Assembly: GCF_003202285.1 (NCBI RefSeq)
Contig: NZ_MASW01000007.1
Coordinates: forward strand, 62,001-126,000
Length of the DNA: 64,000 nt
Direction of reading: 5' to 3'
Source: Prauserella muralis
GTDB taxonomy: Bacteria; Actinomycetota; Actinomycetes; Mycobacteriales; Pseudonocardiaceae
Positions 33,272 to 42,555 of the stretch are shown here, piece by piece. The position numbers were made by a program, and so were the translations under genes. The notes under the pieces are model-generated. The model saw nothing but the letters and a program-made list of their open reading frames with translations, did not search any database and was not told where the DNA came from. Within the stretch, counting starts at the first letter, position 1. Each line of letters starts with the position of its first letter.

Positions 33272-34816
33272 TCAGAGATAACAGAGACGGAGCATGTCGT
33301 TGACGGTGATCGAAGCACCGGTGAGTTCTCCGACGGTGGAGCCTGCGCTCATCACGACCACCCGATCGCACTCGAGCAGCTCCTCGAACTCGGAGCTGAT
33401 GACGATGACCGACATGCCGGTCCGGGTGAGGGAGCGGATCCGTCGATAGATCTCCTCCCGCGCCCCGATGTCGACACCTCTGGTCGGTTCGTCGAGGAGC
33501 AGAACGGCAGGCTCGGTCTGCAACCAGCGCCCGAGCAAGACCTTCTGCTGGTTGCCACCGCTCAGGCCGGCGATCGGCTGCCGGACCCCGCCCTGCCGCA
33601 GCACCACGCCGAGCTCCTGGGCGATCTCGGCTGCCTGGCGTTCCGCTCTGCGGGCGGACGTGAACGGTGTGCAGCGAGTTCGGCGTTTGTGCCAGGTGTT
33701 GACGTAGAGATTGCTCGTCACGGACAGGTCGAGGAACAGCCCCTCGGCACGACGTTCCTCCGACACGAGCGCGACCCCGTGACGAATCGCGTCCGCGACC
33801 GACGTGGGCGCATACGGTCGGCCGAACAGCCGCATGGCTCCCGAGTCGATCCGGTCGGCGCCGAAGATGGCGCGGGCCAACTCGGTGCGGCCGGAACCGA
33901 CGAGGCCGGCGATCCCGAGCAGCTCTCCTTCGCGCAGCTGCAGCGTGGCGCCGGTGAGCGCCCGGCCGCGCCGGACATCGGAGACCTCGAGCACGACGGG
34001 CCGGTCCTCACCGGAGTCTCGCCGAGCCGGCCGGGACGGCGCGGACTCGTGACCGACGATCGCTTCGACCAGGCGCTGCCGGGTGAGCTCCGGCCGTTGC
34101 AGGGTGGCCGATACCCCGCCGTCCCGGAACGCCGTGACCCGATCGCACAGCTCGAGGACCTCGTCGAGCCGGTGGCTGATGAACAGCACCGCCACGTCGT
34201 GACTGGCGAGGTCGCGCGCGACCTTCAGCAGCCGTGCCGATTCGTTCGCATCAAGCGATGCCGTCGGCTCGTCCATCGCGATCAGCTGACAGTCGTGCAC
34301 GAGGGCTCGCGCGATGCTGACCAGCCACTTCTGGTGGACTGTCAGGCGCGCGACTGGCCGGTCGAGCCGGAAATCGATCCCGAGTCGCTCCGCGGCGGTT
34401 CGGGCGGCGGGATGGACGCCATCGACCCGCCGGAACGCCAGCGCAGCCCCTTCGTGACTGCCGAGCATGATGTTCTGCGAGGCGGTGAACGTCTCCACCA
34501 GGTTCAGCTCCTGGTGGATGAACGCGAGTCCCAGCCTGGTCGCGGCGGAGGGATTCGGGACGTGCGTCTCGACGCCGTCGATGCGGATCGAGCCGGAGTC
34601 CGGTTGTTCGAGGCCGGCCAGCGAGCGCACCAAAGTGGACTTGCCTGCGCCGTTGGCACCCACCAGACCGTGGACCTCACCTCGGCGGAACGTGATGTCC
34701 ACACCCTTGAGTGCGCGGATGGCGCCGTAGGTCTTGGTGAGTGCCTGCACCTCGACGAACGCCGACGCCGACACCGGCCTGCGCGGGCCGCCCGACACGA
34801 GCTCAGTCGCGCTCAT
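33272..34816 (-). CDS. ABC transporter ATPase, double-domain RbsA type
   Basis: 514 residues with two nucleotide-binding halves: Walker A GANGAGKST, Walker B LIAMDEPTASLD in the first; LVGSGRTELAR, signature LSGGNQQKVLLGR and LLLDEPTRGVD in the second. The ATG at 34816 overlaps the end of the binding-protein gene by 14 nt. Confidence 0.94.
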   Translation of the reverse strand: MSATELVSGGPRRPVSASAFVEVQALTKTYGAIRALKGVDITFRRGEVHGLVGANGAGKSTLVRSLAGLEQPDSGSIRIDGVETHVPNPSAATRLGLAFIHQELNLVETFTASQNIMLGSHEGAALAFRRVDGVHPAARTAAERLGIDFRLDRPVARLTVHQKWLVSIARALVHDCQLIAMDEPTASLDANESARLLKVARDLASHDVAVLFISHRLDEVLELCDRVTAFRDGGVSATLQRPELTRQRLVEAIVGHESAPSRPARRDSGEDRPVVLEVSDVRRGRALTGATLQLREGELLGIAGLVGSGRTELARAIFGADRIDSGAMRLFGRPYAPTSVADAIRHGVALVSEERRAEGLFLDLSVTSNLYVNTWHKRRTRCTPFTSARRAERQAAEIAQELGVVLRQGGVRQPIAGLSGGNQQKVLLGRWLQTEPAVLLLDEPTRGVDIGAREEIYRRIRSLTRTGMSVIVISSEFEELLECDRVVVMSAGSTVGELTGASITVNDMLRLCYL

Positions 34817-35756
34817 CGTGCTGTTCGAGGAAGGCTGCGACGTTGTCCTTGTCGACGATCTGCGTGGCACCGCCGATCACCTCTTGTTCGACCGATCCGG
34901 GCGCATCGACATGAGCGATAAGGCGCTTGGCGAGTTCCTCGCCCTGACCGGGGCCATCGATCCACAGCGTCGCGGTGAGTTCGCCGTTCTCGACGAGCTT
35001 CACGGCTGGTGCGGTGCCGTTCAGGCCATAGCTGAGAACGTCACCGCGGCCGGCCTGCCGCAGTGCGGAGACCACTCCCGTCGCCGGGTCGTCGAAGCAG
35101 GACCACACCGCCAGCGGTGTGTCGCCCTTCGGATGGGATGCGAGCCAGCCGAGCGTGGCCTCGGCCGCGGAGGTGGCCGCGCCCGGGATGGTGATCTGTT
35201 GCTTGCTGACCTTGATGCTGGTGCCTGCGGCGGCCGCGTCCAGTGACTTCTCGCGGTCCTGGCACGGCAGCCCCGGACGGTAACCGAGCACCAGCAGGTC
35301 GCCCCTGCCCCCCATGTCGCTGACGACCCGTGCTGCGATCTCGTCCCCGAGTGCGGTGTCCGCCGCGAACAGGACACCGTCAGCGAGCCCGCCGCCCCAG
35401 TTCGCCACCGGGACGTCCGCCTGCCGCGCCGCCGCGACACCGGCGCCCAGGGCCGAGGACGGGAACACGCTCACGACGATGGCATCGACGCCGCGCGTGA
35501 CCAGGTTCTCCATCATCGTGTTGGCGCCATCGACCGAACCCTTGGCATCCACCGTCACGGTCTGCCATCCCTGGGATTCGGCGTACTCGGCGGGGCCTTG
35601 CAGCGCATTGTTGGAGTAGACGTCATCGCCGCTGAACTGCACGATGCCGAGCGTTCTGCCTGTCCCGGACGACGTCGCTTCGCCGGAGCAGGCCGCGATG
35701 CCGATGGCGGCGGCCACCGCGGCGATCCCCAGCGCCCATGGTCGGGTTGTCTTCAC
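34803..35756 (-). CDS. ABC transporter substrate-binding lipoprotein
   Basis: 317 residues. Lipoprotein signal: basic KTTRPW, hydrophobic stretch, lipobox IAAC at about 24. Periplasmic-binding type 1 (ribose/LacI-like) fold: LGIVQFSGDDVYSNN, RGVDAIVVSVFPS, VWSCFDDPATGV. GTG start at 35756. First gene of the transporter operon, which appears controlled by the divergent GntR protein. Confidence 0.9.
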   Translation of the reverse strand: MKTTRPWALGIAAVAAAIGIAACSGEATSSGTGRTLGIVQFSGDDVYSNNALQGPAEYAESQGWQTVTVDAKGSVDGANTMMENLVTRGVDAIVVSVFPSSALGAGVAAARQADVPVANWGGGLADGVLFAADTALGDEIAARVVSDMGGRGDLLVLGYRPGLPCQDREKSLDAAAAGTSIKVSKQQITIPGAATSAAEATLGWLASHPKGDTPLAVWSCFDDPATGVVSALRQAGRGDVLSYGLNGTAPAVKLVENGELTATLWIDGPGQGEELAKRLIAHVDAPGSVEQEVIGGATQIVDKDNVAAFLEQHDERD

Positions 35757-36241
35757 GTCATGCACCTCTGCTTCCTTGCGAGGTCCGCTGGTGCCGGACG
35801 GCACCGGTCTCCACCGTTCTGGTAACGCCGTAATGGGATCCACATCCTGCTGGCTGCCCGCAGCGCTGTCAAGCATATCGGATCCAATCAATCCGAAAAA
35901 GCGGGCAAACACCCGCTCTCGACCGCATCGACGCCCATGATTGGATTCATTCTGCCACCCCAGGGTCGCGCTTCGGCCAGTGCTGACCTTCGGTGGCGAT
36001 CCGGTGGCAGGGCGTCATCGGAGAGGCGCGCCGACGCTCCTTCTCTCGAGCCTTGAGAGCCAGTTCGGATCCACTTCAGCAACCCCTGGCGACGAAGCGC
36101 CTCGACGAGGGACGCCTTGCGCCACTTCCAGCTTGCGATTGTGTCCAATCGTCAGTAGCGTCGCGTCTGGACAGGCGGAGTGAAAGCCGGGACCCACACT
36201 CGGCAGACAGGAGCCAGACGCCGGTGCGCCATCCTGAGGCC
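35757..36241. promoter_or_regulatory. Divergent control region with GntR-type motifs
   Basis: 485 nt. Related short motifs occur at 35878-35896 (tcggatccaatcaatccga), 35939-35950 (gattggattcat) and 36143-36150 (gtccaatc), i.e. ATCCAATC and its complement. The same motif recurs at 40714-40723 and 40781-40788. Probably operators for the FCD-type GntR regulator that starts at 36242. Confidence 0.65.
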
Positions 36242-36934
36242 ATGAACGACCAGCAACCCGGGCAGGATGCCACCGACAGCCTCGAACCGGCGAAGGCTGG
36301 CGTGAGCAGTCGGCGGATCGCCGACTACCTGCGCACTGCCATCCTCAACGGAGAGCTCGCGCCGGGGACGCGGCTGCGTCAGGAGGAGATCGCCGAACGA
36401 CTCGGCTCCAGCCGGATCCCGGTCCGGGAAGCCCTCCGGATGGTCGAGGCCGACGGGCTCGTCACCGTCAAGTCCTACAGCGGCGCGCGGGTGGCCAAAC
36501 TGGACTTCAACGAGTTCGACACGGCGTATCGGATCCGCGAGCGCATCGACCCGCTGGCACTCACGCTGAGCCTTCAGGAGATCACCGACGAGGACGTCGC
36601 CCGGCTCGAGGCACTCCAGACCGAGGTCGAGGAGACCACGTCGCCGGACCGGTTCGTGGCCCTCGACCGGCAGTTCCATCTCGCGACGTACACCGGCTGC
36701 ACCGACAAGCAGCTCCTGGCGACAGTCACCCGGTTCTGGAACACCACCCAGCACTATCGGCGCGCCTACGCACAACTCATCGATGACCGCGGCCGGTCGA
36801 TCATCACGTATGAGCACCGCCTGCTCATCGACGCGATCCACCGCCGCGACCCGGTCGATGCGGAACGTTTCCTGTCCGGGCACATCCGCCGGACCAGAAT
36901 CACCCTCGCTGAACACCCGGAGTTGTTCGACTAG
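36242..36934 (+). CDS. GntR-family regulator, FadR/FCD subgroup
   Basis: 230 residues: winged helix (about 20-85, IADYLRTAILNGELAPGTRL, GSSRIPVREALRMVEADGLV) and helical FCD effector domain with metal-type residues (FVALDRQFHLATYTG, IITYEHRLLIDAI). ATG at 36242; the ribosome site is weak (CTGAGG). Expected to repress the ABC-transporter operon and probably the E1/E2-hydrolase genes through the shared motif. Confidence 0.92.
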   Translation: MNDQQPGQDATDSLEPAKAGVSSRRIADYLRTAILNGELAPGTRLRQEEIAERLGSSRIPVREALRMVEADGLVTVKSYSGARVAKLDFNEFDTAYRIRERIDPLALTLSLQEITDEDVARLEALQTEVEETTSPDRFVALDRQFHLATYTGCTDKQLLATVTRFWNTTQHYRRAYAQLIDDRGRSIITYEHRLLIDAIHRRDPVDAERFLSGHIRRTRITLAEHPELFD

Positions 36935-37080
36935 CGGGCGAAAGGGACGAGCGGCCGAACGGACCGCCATGCTCGAGAGTGCCGCCGTCAGGCAAGATCT
37001 CCCGGCACGGCAACCCGTGGTGGAGTGCGAGGCGCGTCAGCGCCTCGCACTCCTTCGTGACGGAGACAGAAAACTTGGTG

Positions 37081-38373
37081 TCACGCAAGGATCCGCACCG
37101 GGTGTTCGAGGATGCCGGTCAGCTCGCGCATCCATTCAGCCGCTGTGGCCCCGTCGACGGGACGATGGTCGACGGAAAGGCACAGCCGCATGATGGTCGC
37201 GACCTGCAGCTCACCGTCCACGACATGAGGCTGCTGGCTCGCCGCGCCGACAGCGAGGATGGCCGCATGCGGGGGGTTGATGATCGCCGCGAACTCCTCG
37301 ATGCCGAACATGCCCAGGTTGGTGACCGTGATGGAGCCTCCTTCGAGTTCCTCCTGCCGCAACCTGCGGTTGTGTGCTCGCTGGATCAGCTCCCGCGTCC
37401 GCCGGGCCAGCTGCCCGATGGACATGGTGTCGACGCCGCAGACGACCGGCGTGACGAGCCCATGCTCGGTCGCCACCGCGATCGCGATGTCGGCATGGCG
37501 GTACTGCCGGACGGAGTCACCGTTCCACCGCACGTTCAGGCCAGGCACCCGGGAATGTGCCACGGCGACCGCCCTGACGATGAGGTCATTGATCGTGACG
37601 GCGGCTCCGGCGTCACCGCCTAGTTCGCGCCGCACATCCAGAAGACGGTCGACGCGGACCGTTGCCCTCAGGTAGAAGTGGGGCGCGCTGTGCTTGCTGT
37701 CGACCAGACGGCGTGCGATGGCCTGCCGCATGCGCGAGAGCGGCACGTCCTCGAAATCCGCCCGCACAGCGACCGGTCCGGTCTCCTGGCGAGCGGGCGG
37801 CGGTGAGGCACCGGTGTCGGGGCCACTGTCCGAGGCCCCAGCCGCGCGGGAGACCGCGAGCGCGGCCTCGACGTCACGGCGGCGAATGCTGTGGTTCGGA
37901 CCCGTACCGACGACGGCCGCCAGGTCGAGACCGGCCTCGGCCGCGAGTTTGCGAGCGATGGGGCTGGCGAAGATCCGGCCACCGTGGCCGGACGATGCTG
38001 TACCCGCTCCGTCATGGGCAGCGCCAGCGGCTGCCACCTCGGCCGGGCTCTCGTTGCCGGCGTCGCCACCAACCGTGGAGCCAGCGGGGAGATCGAGTGC
38101 GGCGACCAGCGCGTCAACGGCATCCTGGTTCTCGTCAGGGTGCCCCCAGACCGCGATCGGTGAGCCGACAGCGACCGTCTGGCCTTCCTCGGCAAGCAAC
38201 CGGAGTAGCGTTCCCTCAGCTTCGGCCTCGATGTCGACGGCGGCCTTCTCGGTTTCCACCGTCACGATCGTCTCGCCGGCGGCGTAAGGCGTGTTCAAGG
38301 AGACGTTCCAGCTCGAGACCACGGCCTCGGTGGTGTTGGCCGCGACCTCGGGCATACGCAGGATCTCGGGCAT
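37081..38373 (-). CDS. Dihydrolipoamide acyltransferase (E2) of a 2-oxoacid dehydrogenase
   Basis: 430 residues: one lipoyl domain (1-80, lipoyl Lys in VETEKAAVD), Ala/Gly linker, E1/E3-binding domain (about 120-155, FASPIARKLAAEAGL), and catalytic domain ending with SVDHRPVDGATAAEW (His/Asp). The ATG at 38373 lies 7 nt after the E1 stop. No E3 gene is present, so a housekeeping lipoamide dehydrogenase must serve. Confidence 0.92.
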   Translation of the reverse strand: MPEILRMPEVAANTTEAVVSSWNVSLNTPYAAGETIVTVETEKAAVDIEAEAEGTLLRLLAEEGQTVAVGSPIAVWGHPDENQDAVDALVAALDLPAGSTVGGDAGNESPAEVAAAGAAHDGAGTASSGHGGRIFASPIARKLAAEAGLDLAAVVGTGPNHSIRRRDVEAALAVSRAAGASDSGPDTGASPPPARQETGPVAVRADFEDVPLSRMRQAIARRLVDSKHSAPHFYLRATVRVDRLLDVRRELGGDAGAAVTINDLIVRAVAVAHSRVPGLNVRWNGDSVRQYRHADIAIAVATEHGLVTPVVCGVDTMSIGQLARRTRELIQRAHNRRLRQEELEGGSITVTNLGMFGIEEFAAIINPPHAAILAVGAASQQPHVVDGELQVATIMRLCLSVDHRPVDGATAAEWMRELTGILEHPVRILA

Positions 38374-38380
38374 GGGGTCG

Positions 38381-40558
38381 TTACACCTCGGCCATCTGAC
38401 GAAGCTTGGCGGCGACTTCTTCGGTGCCCGCGAAGGCGGCACGCTCGAGGACCTTGCTGATGCTCGGGGAAGCCTCGCCACCCGTGACGCGTTCGATGGG
38501 GGCGTCGAGCCAGTCGAACAGCCGGCGCTGTATCTCGTCGGCCAGCCAGCCGCCGTAGGAGGTTCCCTGCGTCCCCTGTTCGGCGATGAGCACGGTGTTG
38601 CACTTCTGGACACTTGCCGCGATGGTGTCCCAGTCGAGGCTCGCCCGGTCGAGCCATCGTAGATCGATGACTTCCGCGTCGATGCCGACGTCTTCGACCG
38701 CCGCCAGCACGTACTGGGTCATCGCGAGATAGGTGATGACCGTGATCGCGGATCCACGGCGCCGGACCGCTGCCTTCCCCACCGGCAGGTAATGGTCGTA
38801 GTCGTCGGCGATGGTGGGCCCACGGGACTGGTACAGGTCGACATGTTCGAGCACCACGACGGGATCGTCGCACGCGAGGGCCGTGTTCATCAGTCCGATG
38901 TAGTCGTACGGCGTCGAAGGAGCGACGATTCGCCAACCCGGCGCGGTCGCGAAGATGCCGGCCGGGTCCATGGAGTGTTGTGAGCCGTAGCCGGTACCCA
39001 TGGCGACCTTGCTCCGCAGCACGAGCGGCACCGTGCCAGTGCCACCGAACATGTGCCGGGCCTTGCCGATCTGGTTGAACAGCTGATCGGCGGCGACCCA
39101 CATGAAGTCGGCGTACATGAACTCCACGATGGGCCGGAACCGTCCGTCCATGGCCAGGCCACCACCGAGCCCGGCGAAGGCGTTCTCGGAGATGGGTGTG
39201 CCGAGGACCCGTTCCGGGAACCGTTCGCTGAGTCCGCGCGTCGCACCGTTCGTTCCACCGTTGAGCCGGTGCACATCCTCGCCCATGACGACCACACGCG
39301 GGTCTGTCTCCATGCGGCGCGCCAGCACACCGGCGATCGCGCCGATGAACGACGACTCGACGAGCTCACCAGCATGGTCGCCGAGGTCGGTGAAGGGCAG
39401 CTCTGCCAGCTCGCTGAGATCACCTCGCACGCCCTCGTCCACGATGCCCGCGTCCGGCCATTCCTGGGGTTTGATCCGCTTCTCGTTCGGCTTTCCGTCA
39501 GGCTTCGGTTCCAGGATGACCTCGCCGAGCTCCGCCATCAGCTCCTTGGCTTGCTGGATGCAGCCAGCGATGTCCTCCTGGGCGAGAATTCCCCGGCGGA
39601 CAAGGTGGCGGGCAACCGTGTCGAGCGGGTCCCGTTGGCGCCACTGCCGTTCCTCCTCCTTGGTGCGGTAGCGAAACGCAGAACCGGGGAACGGCCCGTT
39701 CTGGTGGAAGTACCGGTACACCTCCGCCTCGACCAGCACGGGCCCCCGCCCTGCGCGCAGGTGCTCGAGGGCCTCCTGCAGCACCAGGTGAACCGCCAGC
39801 GGATCCATCCCGTCGACCTTCCAGCTGCGGATGCCGAAACCAGGTCCGCGGCCGGACAACCGGGTTTCCGCGGTGACCTCGGCGATGTGCGTGGACACCG
39901 CATACTGGTTGTTCTCGACGAAGAAGCACAGTGGCAGCGACCACGCCGCTGCGAGGTTGAACGTCTCCAGCACCGAGCCAATGTTCATGGCACCGTCGCC
40001 GAAGTAGCTGACGGCCACGGCATCCGTTCCGGCGTGCTTGTGCGCCCACGCCGATCCCGCGGCGAGCGGCACCCCGCCACCGACGATCGCGTTCGTTCCG
40101 ATCGCGCCGGCCTCGTCCCACCGCAGGTGCATGCTGCCGCCGCGACCGCGGCTGAACCCCCGGGCCAAACCGCAGATCTCGCGCAGGGTCCGCAGCAGCG
40201 CCTCACGGACATCCTCCGGTACCGGCTTCGCCGGGTCGATGCCGTCGGGGTGCAGGTGGGTGAGCACCTTGGCCAGGAACTGGTGATGACCACGATGGGA
40301 TCCGTTCACGGTGTCCCTGGAGGTCAAGGAGATGCAGGAACCCACCGCTCCGCCTTCCTGTCCGATGCTGGAATGCGCAGGCCCATGGATGAGGCCCTTC
40401 GCAGCGAGGTCGAGAACGAACTCCTCGAACGTTCGGATGAGGACGAGCTGGCTCAGCATCGCGGTCAGAAGCTCAGCGGACGCGGCGTCCCAGTCAGCAT
40501 CGGTCACGACGAGCTCTGTCCAGGCGGCGCCCGGCTCGATCGCCCTGTGGATAGGCAT
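38381..40558 (-). CDS. Fused alpha-beta E1 of a 2-oxoacid/acetoin-type dehydrogenase
   Basis: 725 residues, the alpha and beta subunits in one chain. Alpha half: HSSIGQEGGAVGSC, SRGRGGSMHL, TPP motif YFGDGAMNIGSVLETFNLAA and FFVENNQYAVST. Beta half: VVVMGEDVHRLNGG, TPISENAFAGLGGGLAM and LRSKVAMGTGYGSQHS. Oxidatively decarboxylates a 2-oxoacid or cleaves a diketone/acetoin to acyl-CoA with E2; the substrate is unresolved. It is divergent from a hydrolase with the regulatory motif between them. Confidence 0.9.
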   Translation of the reverse strand: MPIHRAIEPGAAWTELVVTDADWDAASAELLTAMLSQLVLIRTFEEFVLDLAAKGLIHGPAHSSIGQEGGAVGSCISLTSRDTVNGSHRGHHQFLAKVLTHLHPDGIDPAKPVPEDVREALLRTLREICGLARGFSRGRGGSMHLRWDEAGAIGTNAIVGGGVPLAAGSAWAHKHAGTDAVAVSYFGDGAMNIGSVLETFNLAAAWSLPLCFFVENNQYAVSTHIAEVTAETRLSGRGPGFGIRSWKVDGMDPLAVHLVLQEALEHLRAGRGPVLVEAEVYRYFHQNGPFPGSAFRYRTKEEERQWRQRDPLDTVARHLVRRGILAQEDIAGCIQQAKELMAELGEVILEPKPDGKPNEKRIKPQEWPDAGIVDEGVRGDLSELAELPFTDLGDHAGELVESSFIGAIAGVLARRMETDPRVVVMGEDVHRLNGGTNGATRGLSERFPERVLGTPISENAFAGLGGGLAMDGRFRPIVEFMYADFMWVAADQLFNQIGKARHMFGGTGTVPLVLRSKVAMGTGYGSQHSMDPAGIFATAPGWRIVAPSTPYDYIGLMNTALACDDPVVVLEHVDLYQSRGPTIADDYDHYLPVGKAAVRRRGSAITVITYLAMTQYVLAAVEDVGIDAEVIDLRWLDRASLDWDTIAASVQKCNTVLIAEQGTQGTSYGGWLADEIQRRLFDWLDAPIERVTGGEASPSISKVLERAAFAGTEEVAAKLRQMAEV

Positions 40559-40868
40559 CTGGAGTTCCCTTCGAACACGTTCTCCGCAGAAGGTGCGGGG
40601 GCGAGCATGCTCGGCTGCTCTCAGCCTCGTCGGTCCGACGCCGGGCGCCGCGCGACGCGCCTGCCCGTCACAGGGTCACACCGTAGCGGATGCAACCACG
40701 GGAGGCAATCATTTTGGATCCAATAGCAAGCTCAATCCGCTGGATTCTCCACTTCGCTTGGCTGTAGTGGTTGCTAAAGTATCCAATCAGTGTCACAGTG
40801 GCACCCTCAGAACTTCGGCAGAACCCCCCGTGGACGGCGATGCGCGGACACGACGAGAGGAGTCGACG
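40559..40868. promoter_or_regulatory. Control region between E1 and the hydrolase
   Basis: 310 nt. A perfect palindrome TTGGATCCAA is at 40714-40723 and ATCCAATC at 40781-40788, matching the motif beside the GntR gene. Both divergent transcripts are probably in the GntR regulon. Confidence 0.65.
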
Positions 40869-41684
40869 ATGACCAGGGCGGGCAGGATCGCGGTAGCGGA
40901 CGGAGAACTTCACGTCGAGGACACCGGGGAGACCGACCTCGTCCCCGTGGTGTGCCTGCACTCGCTGTTCCTGGACAGTCGCCAGTTCGACGAGTTCGCC
41001 CAGGCTGCCTCCGGCCAGTTCCGGGTCATCCGTCCGGACTTTCGCGGGCAGGGACGGAGCAGCGGTGCGCCGCGCGACATCATCAGCGTGGAGAGCTGCG
41101 CCGGCGACATCCAGTCCCTGCTCGACAAGCTCGGAGTCACCCATGCGCATTTCCTCGCCTCCTCGATGGGTGGCGACGTGGGAGTCCGGGTTGCGGCCAA
41201 CCGCCCCGATCTCATCCGCTCCATGGTGATCACAGGCTCGTCCGCGCGCGCGGAACCCGCGGACCAGCTCGAGAGGTTCCTGCAGTGGGTCGACGACGTC
41301 GGCGAGCGCGGATTCGCAGACGACGTGCTCGCGACCACCATGCGGATCATGCTCGGCGAGACCACGCTCAACGACCCAGCCAAGCGCCCGATCGTCGAAC
41401 TCTGGACCTCACGCATCGCGGCGCTGACACCACAGCTCAAGCCCGCGATGGCCGGGGTGATCCGACGACGGTCGGCCCTCCCTCTGCTCGAGGACATCAC
41501 GGCCCCCACGTTCGTCATCTCGGGAGAGGAATGCATCGCGAGGCCACCCGAATGGGCAGAGGAGCTGGCGAACGGCCTGCCCAACTCTCAGCTCTGGATG
41601 ATGCCGAAAATCGGGCACAGTCCGCTTCTCGAAGCCCCCGACGTGGTCTTCCCCCGGGTGCTCACCTTCTTCCACGAGCACTGA
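40869..41684 (+). CDS. Alpha/beta hydrolase (enol-lactonase-like)
   Basis: 271 residues. LHSLFLDSRQFDEF, SSMGGDVGVRVAA (nucleophile Ser), VISGEECIARP and KIGHSPLLEAPD (His). Looks like 3-oxoadipate enol-lactonase or a C-C hydrolase. The ATG at 40869 has GAGAGGAG upstream. Divergent from E1 and likely in the same pathway. Confidence 0.85.
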   Translation: MTRAGRIAVADGELHVEDTGETDLVPVVCLHSLFLDSRQFDEFAQAASGQFRVIRPDFRGQGRSSGAPRDIISVESCAGDIQSLLDKLGVTHAHFLASSMGGDVGVRVAANRPDLIRSMVITGSSARAEPADQLERFLQWVDDVGERGFADDVLATTMRIMLGETTLNDPAKRPIVELWTSRIAALTPQLKPAMAGVIRRRSALPLLEDITAPTFVISGEECIARPPEWAEELANGLPNSQLWMMPKIGHSPLLEAPDVVFPRVLTFFHEH

Positions 41685-41766
41685 CCGAGCACGGCTTCGA
41701 CTCGGCAACACCGCGTCGACGATGGTCACAAGCCGCTCCCGGGCACCGCGCGGCTCCGCGCCTGTG

Positions 41767-42160
41767 CTACGACCGACCCGGTTCCGGGCGATGGCGACGC
41801 ACCAACGTCCGGGTACGCAACGGCGCCGAGAGCACGAGATCGCGCGTGGTGAAGCCGCCGAGCGCGGCCAGCAGATCGTCGATACGGCGGGGATCCGCCG
41901 CGAGGAACAGGGTGCACTGGCTCTGGCTCACATCGATGATCCCGGCGGACGTCGAATGAGCGGTGGCGACGACCTCGGGCAGCCGGGTCGCGGGCACGTC
42001 GATCGAGACGAGCACCGCCCGCCTGCTACGCGACTCCTCGTGGGAAAGGTGAACGACCTTGATGACGTCCGGAGTGCGGACCAGGTACTTGACGGCCCGG
42101 CGTGTTTCGTGGTCGTCGGCGGCGAGCTCGACGGTGACCCGCCGCACGCCGTGGACGGCC
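41767..42160 (-). pseudogene. Remnant of an IlvH-like acetolactate synthase small subunit
   Basis: The minus-strand frame reads RRVTVELAADD, YLVRTPDVIKVVHL, AGIIDVSQSQCTLF and RIDDLLAALGGF, which aligns with residues from about 45 to the end of IlvH (RMTIVV..., NVIKI..., VIDVSPES..., KLEALL). The N-terminal ACT start is missing and there is no adjoining ilvB or ilvC. The 5-prime end meets a plus-strand GntR fragment at about 42160. Confidence 0.6.
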
Positions 42161-42162
42161 GC

Positions 42163-42393
42163 CCCGGCGTCCGGCAGAAGATCCTCGACGCCGACGACCA
42201 GACCGCCCTCATGCTGCAGTCGATCCGCCACCACCGGGCGATGTTCGCCGCCATTGCCGACCGCGACGGCCTCACGGCCTCCCGACTCGCCCGCGAGTCC
42301 CTGTACGCGTACTACGCCGACCACGTCTCCCCCGCCGACCGGAAGATCCTGGCCGACCTGGTCCGCGAATGCGGAGGACGCCTCCCGGCGTAG
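42163..42393 (+). pseudogene. C-terminal remnant of a GntR/FCD regulator
   Basis: About 76 codons: DQTALMLQSIRHHRAMFAAI, DRDGLTASRLARESLYAYYA, DHVSPADRKIL, the last helices of an FCD domain, ending in a proper stop. No winged helix precedes it; instead the antisense of the ilvH remnant does. Confidence 0.6.
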
Positions 42394-42422
42394 GCGAACG
42401 GTGCGGGGCAAGGATCCCTGCA

Positions 42423-42514
42423 CCCGCGCGGGCGCGGCTTCGTCGAGGTGGCGACAGAGCTCGGCCCGCGCGGGCGCGGCTTCGTCGAGGTGGCGACAGA
42501 GCTCGGCCCGCGCG
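42423..42514. repeat. 42-bp tandem repeat
   Basis: Two identical 42-bp units (42423-42464, 42465-42506; beginning cccgcgcgggcgcggcttcg) and a third partial one of 8 nt. Period 14 codons. No gene contains it. Confidence 0.85.
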
Positions 42515-42555
42515 AGTTCGGCACGGTCATGCGGTAGCGCGCTCGCCCACCGGTG

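Noticed and set aside
42423-42514. CRISPR-like repeat
   Set aside because: Units are directly adjacent with no spacers and no cas genes nearby.
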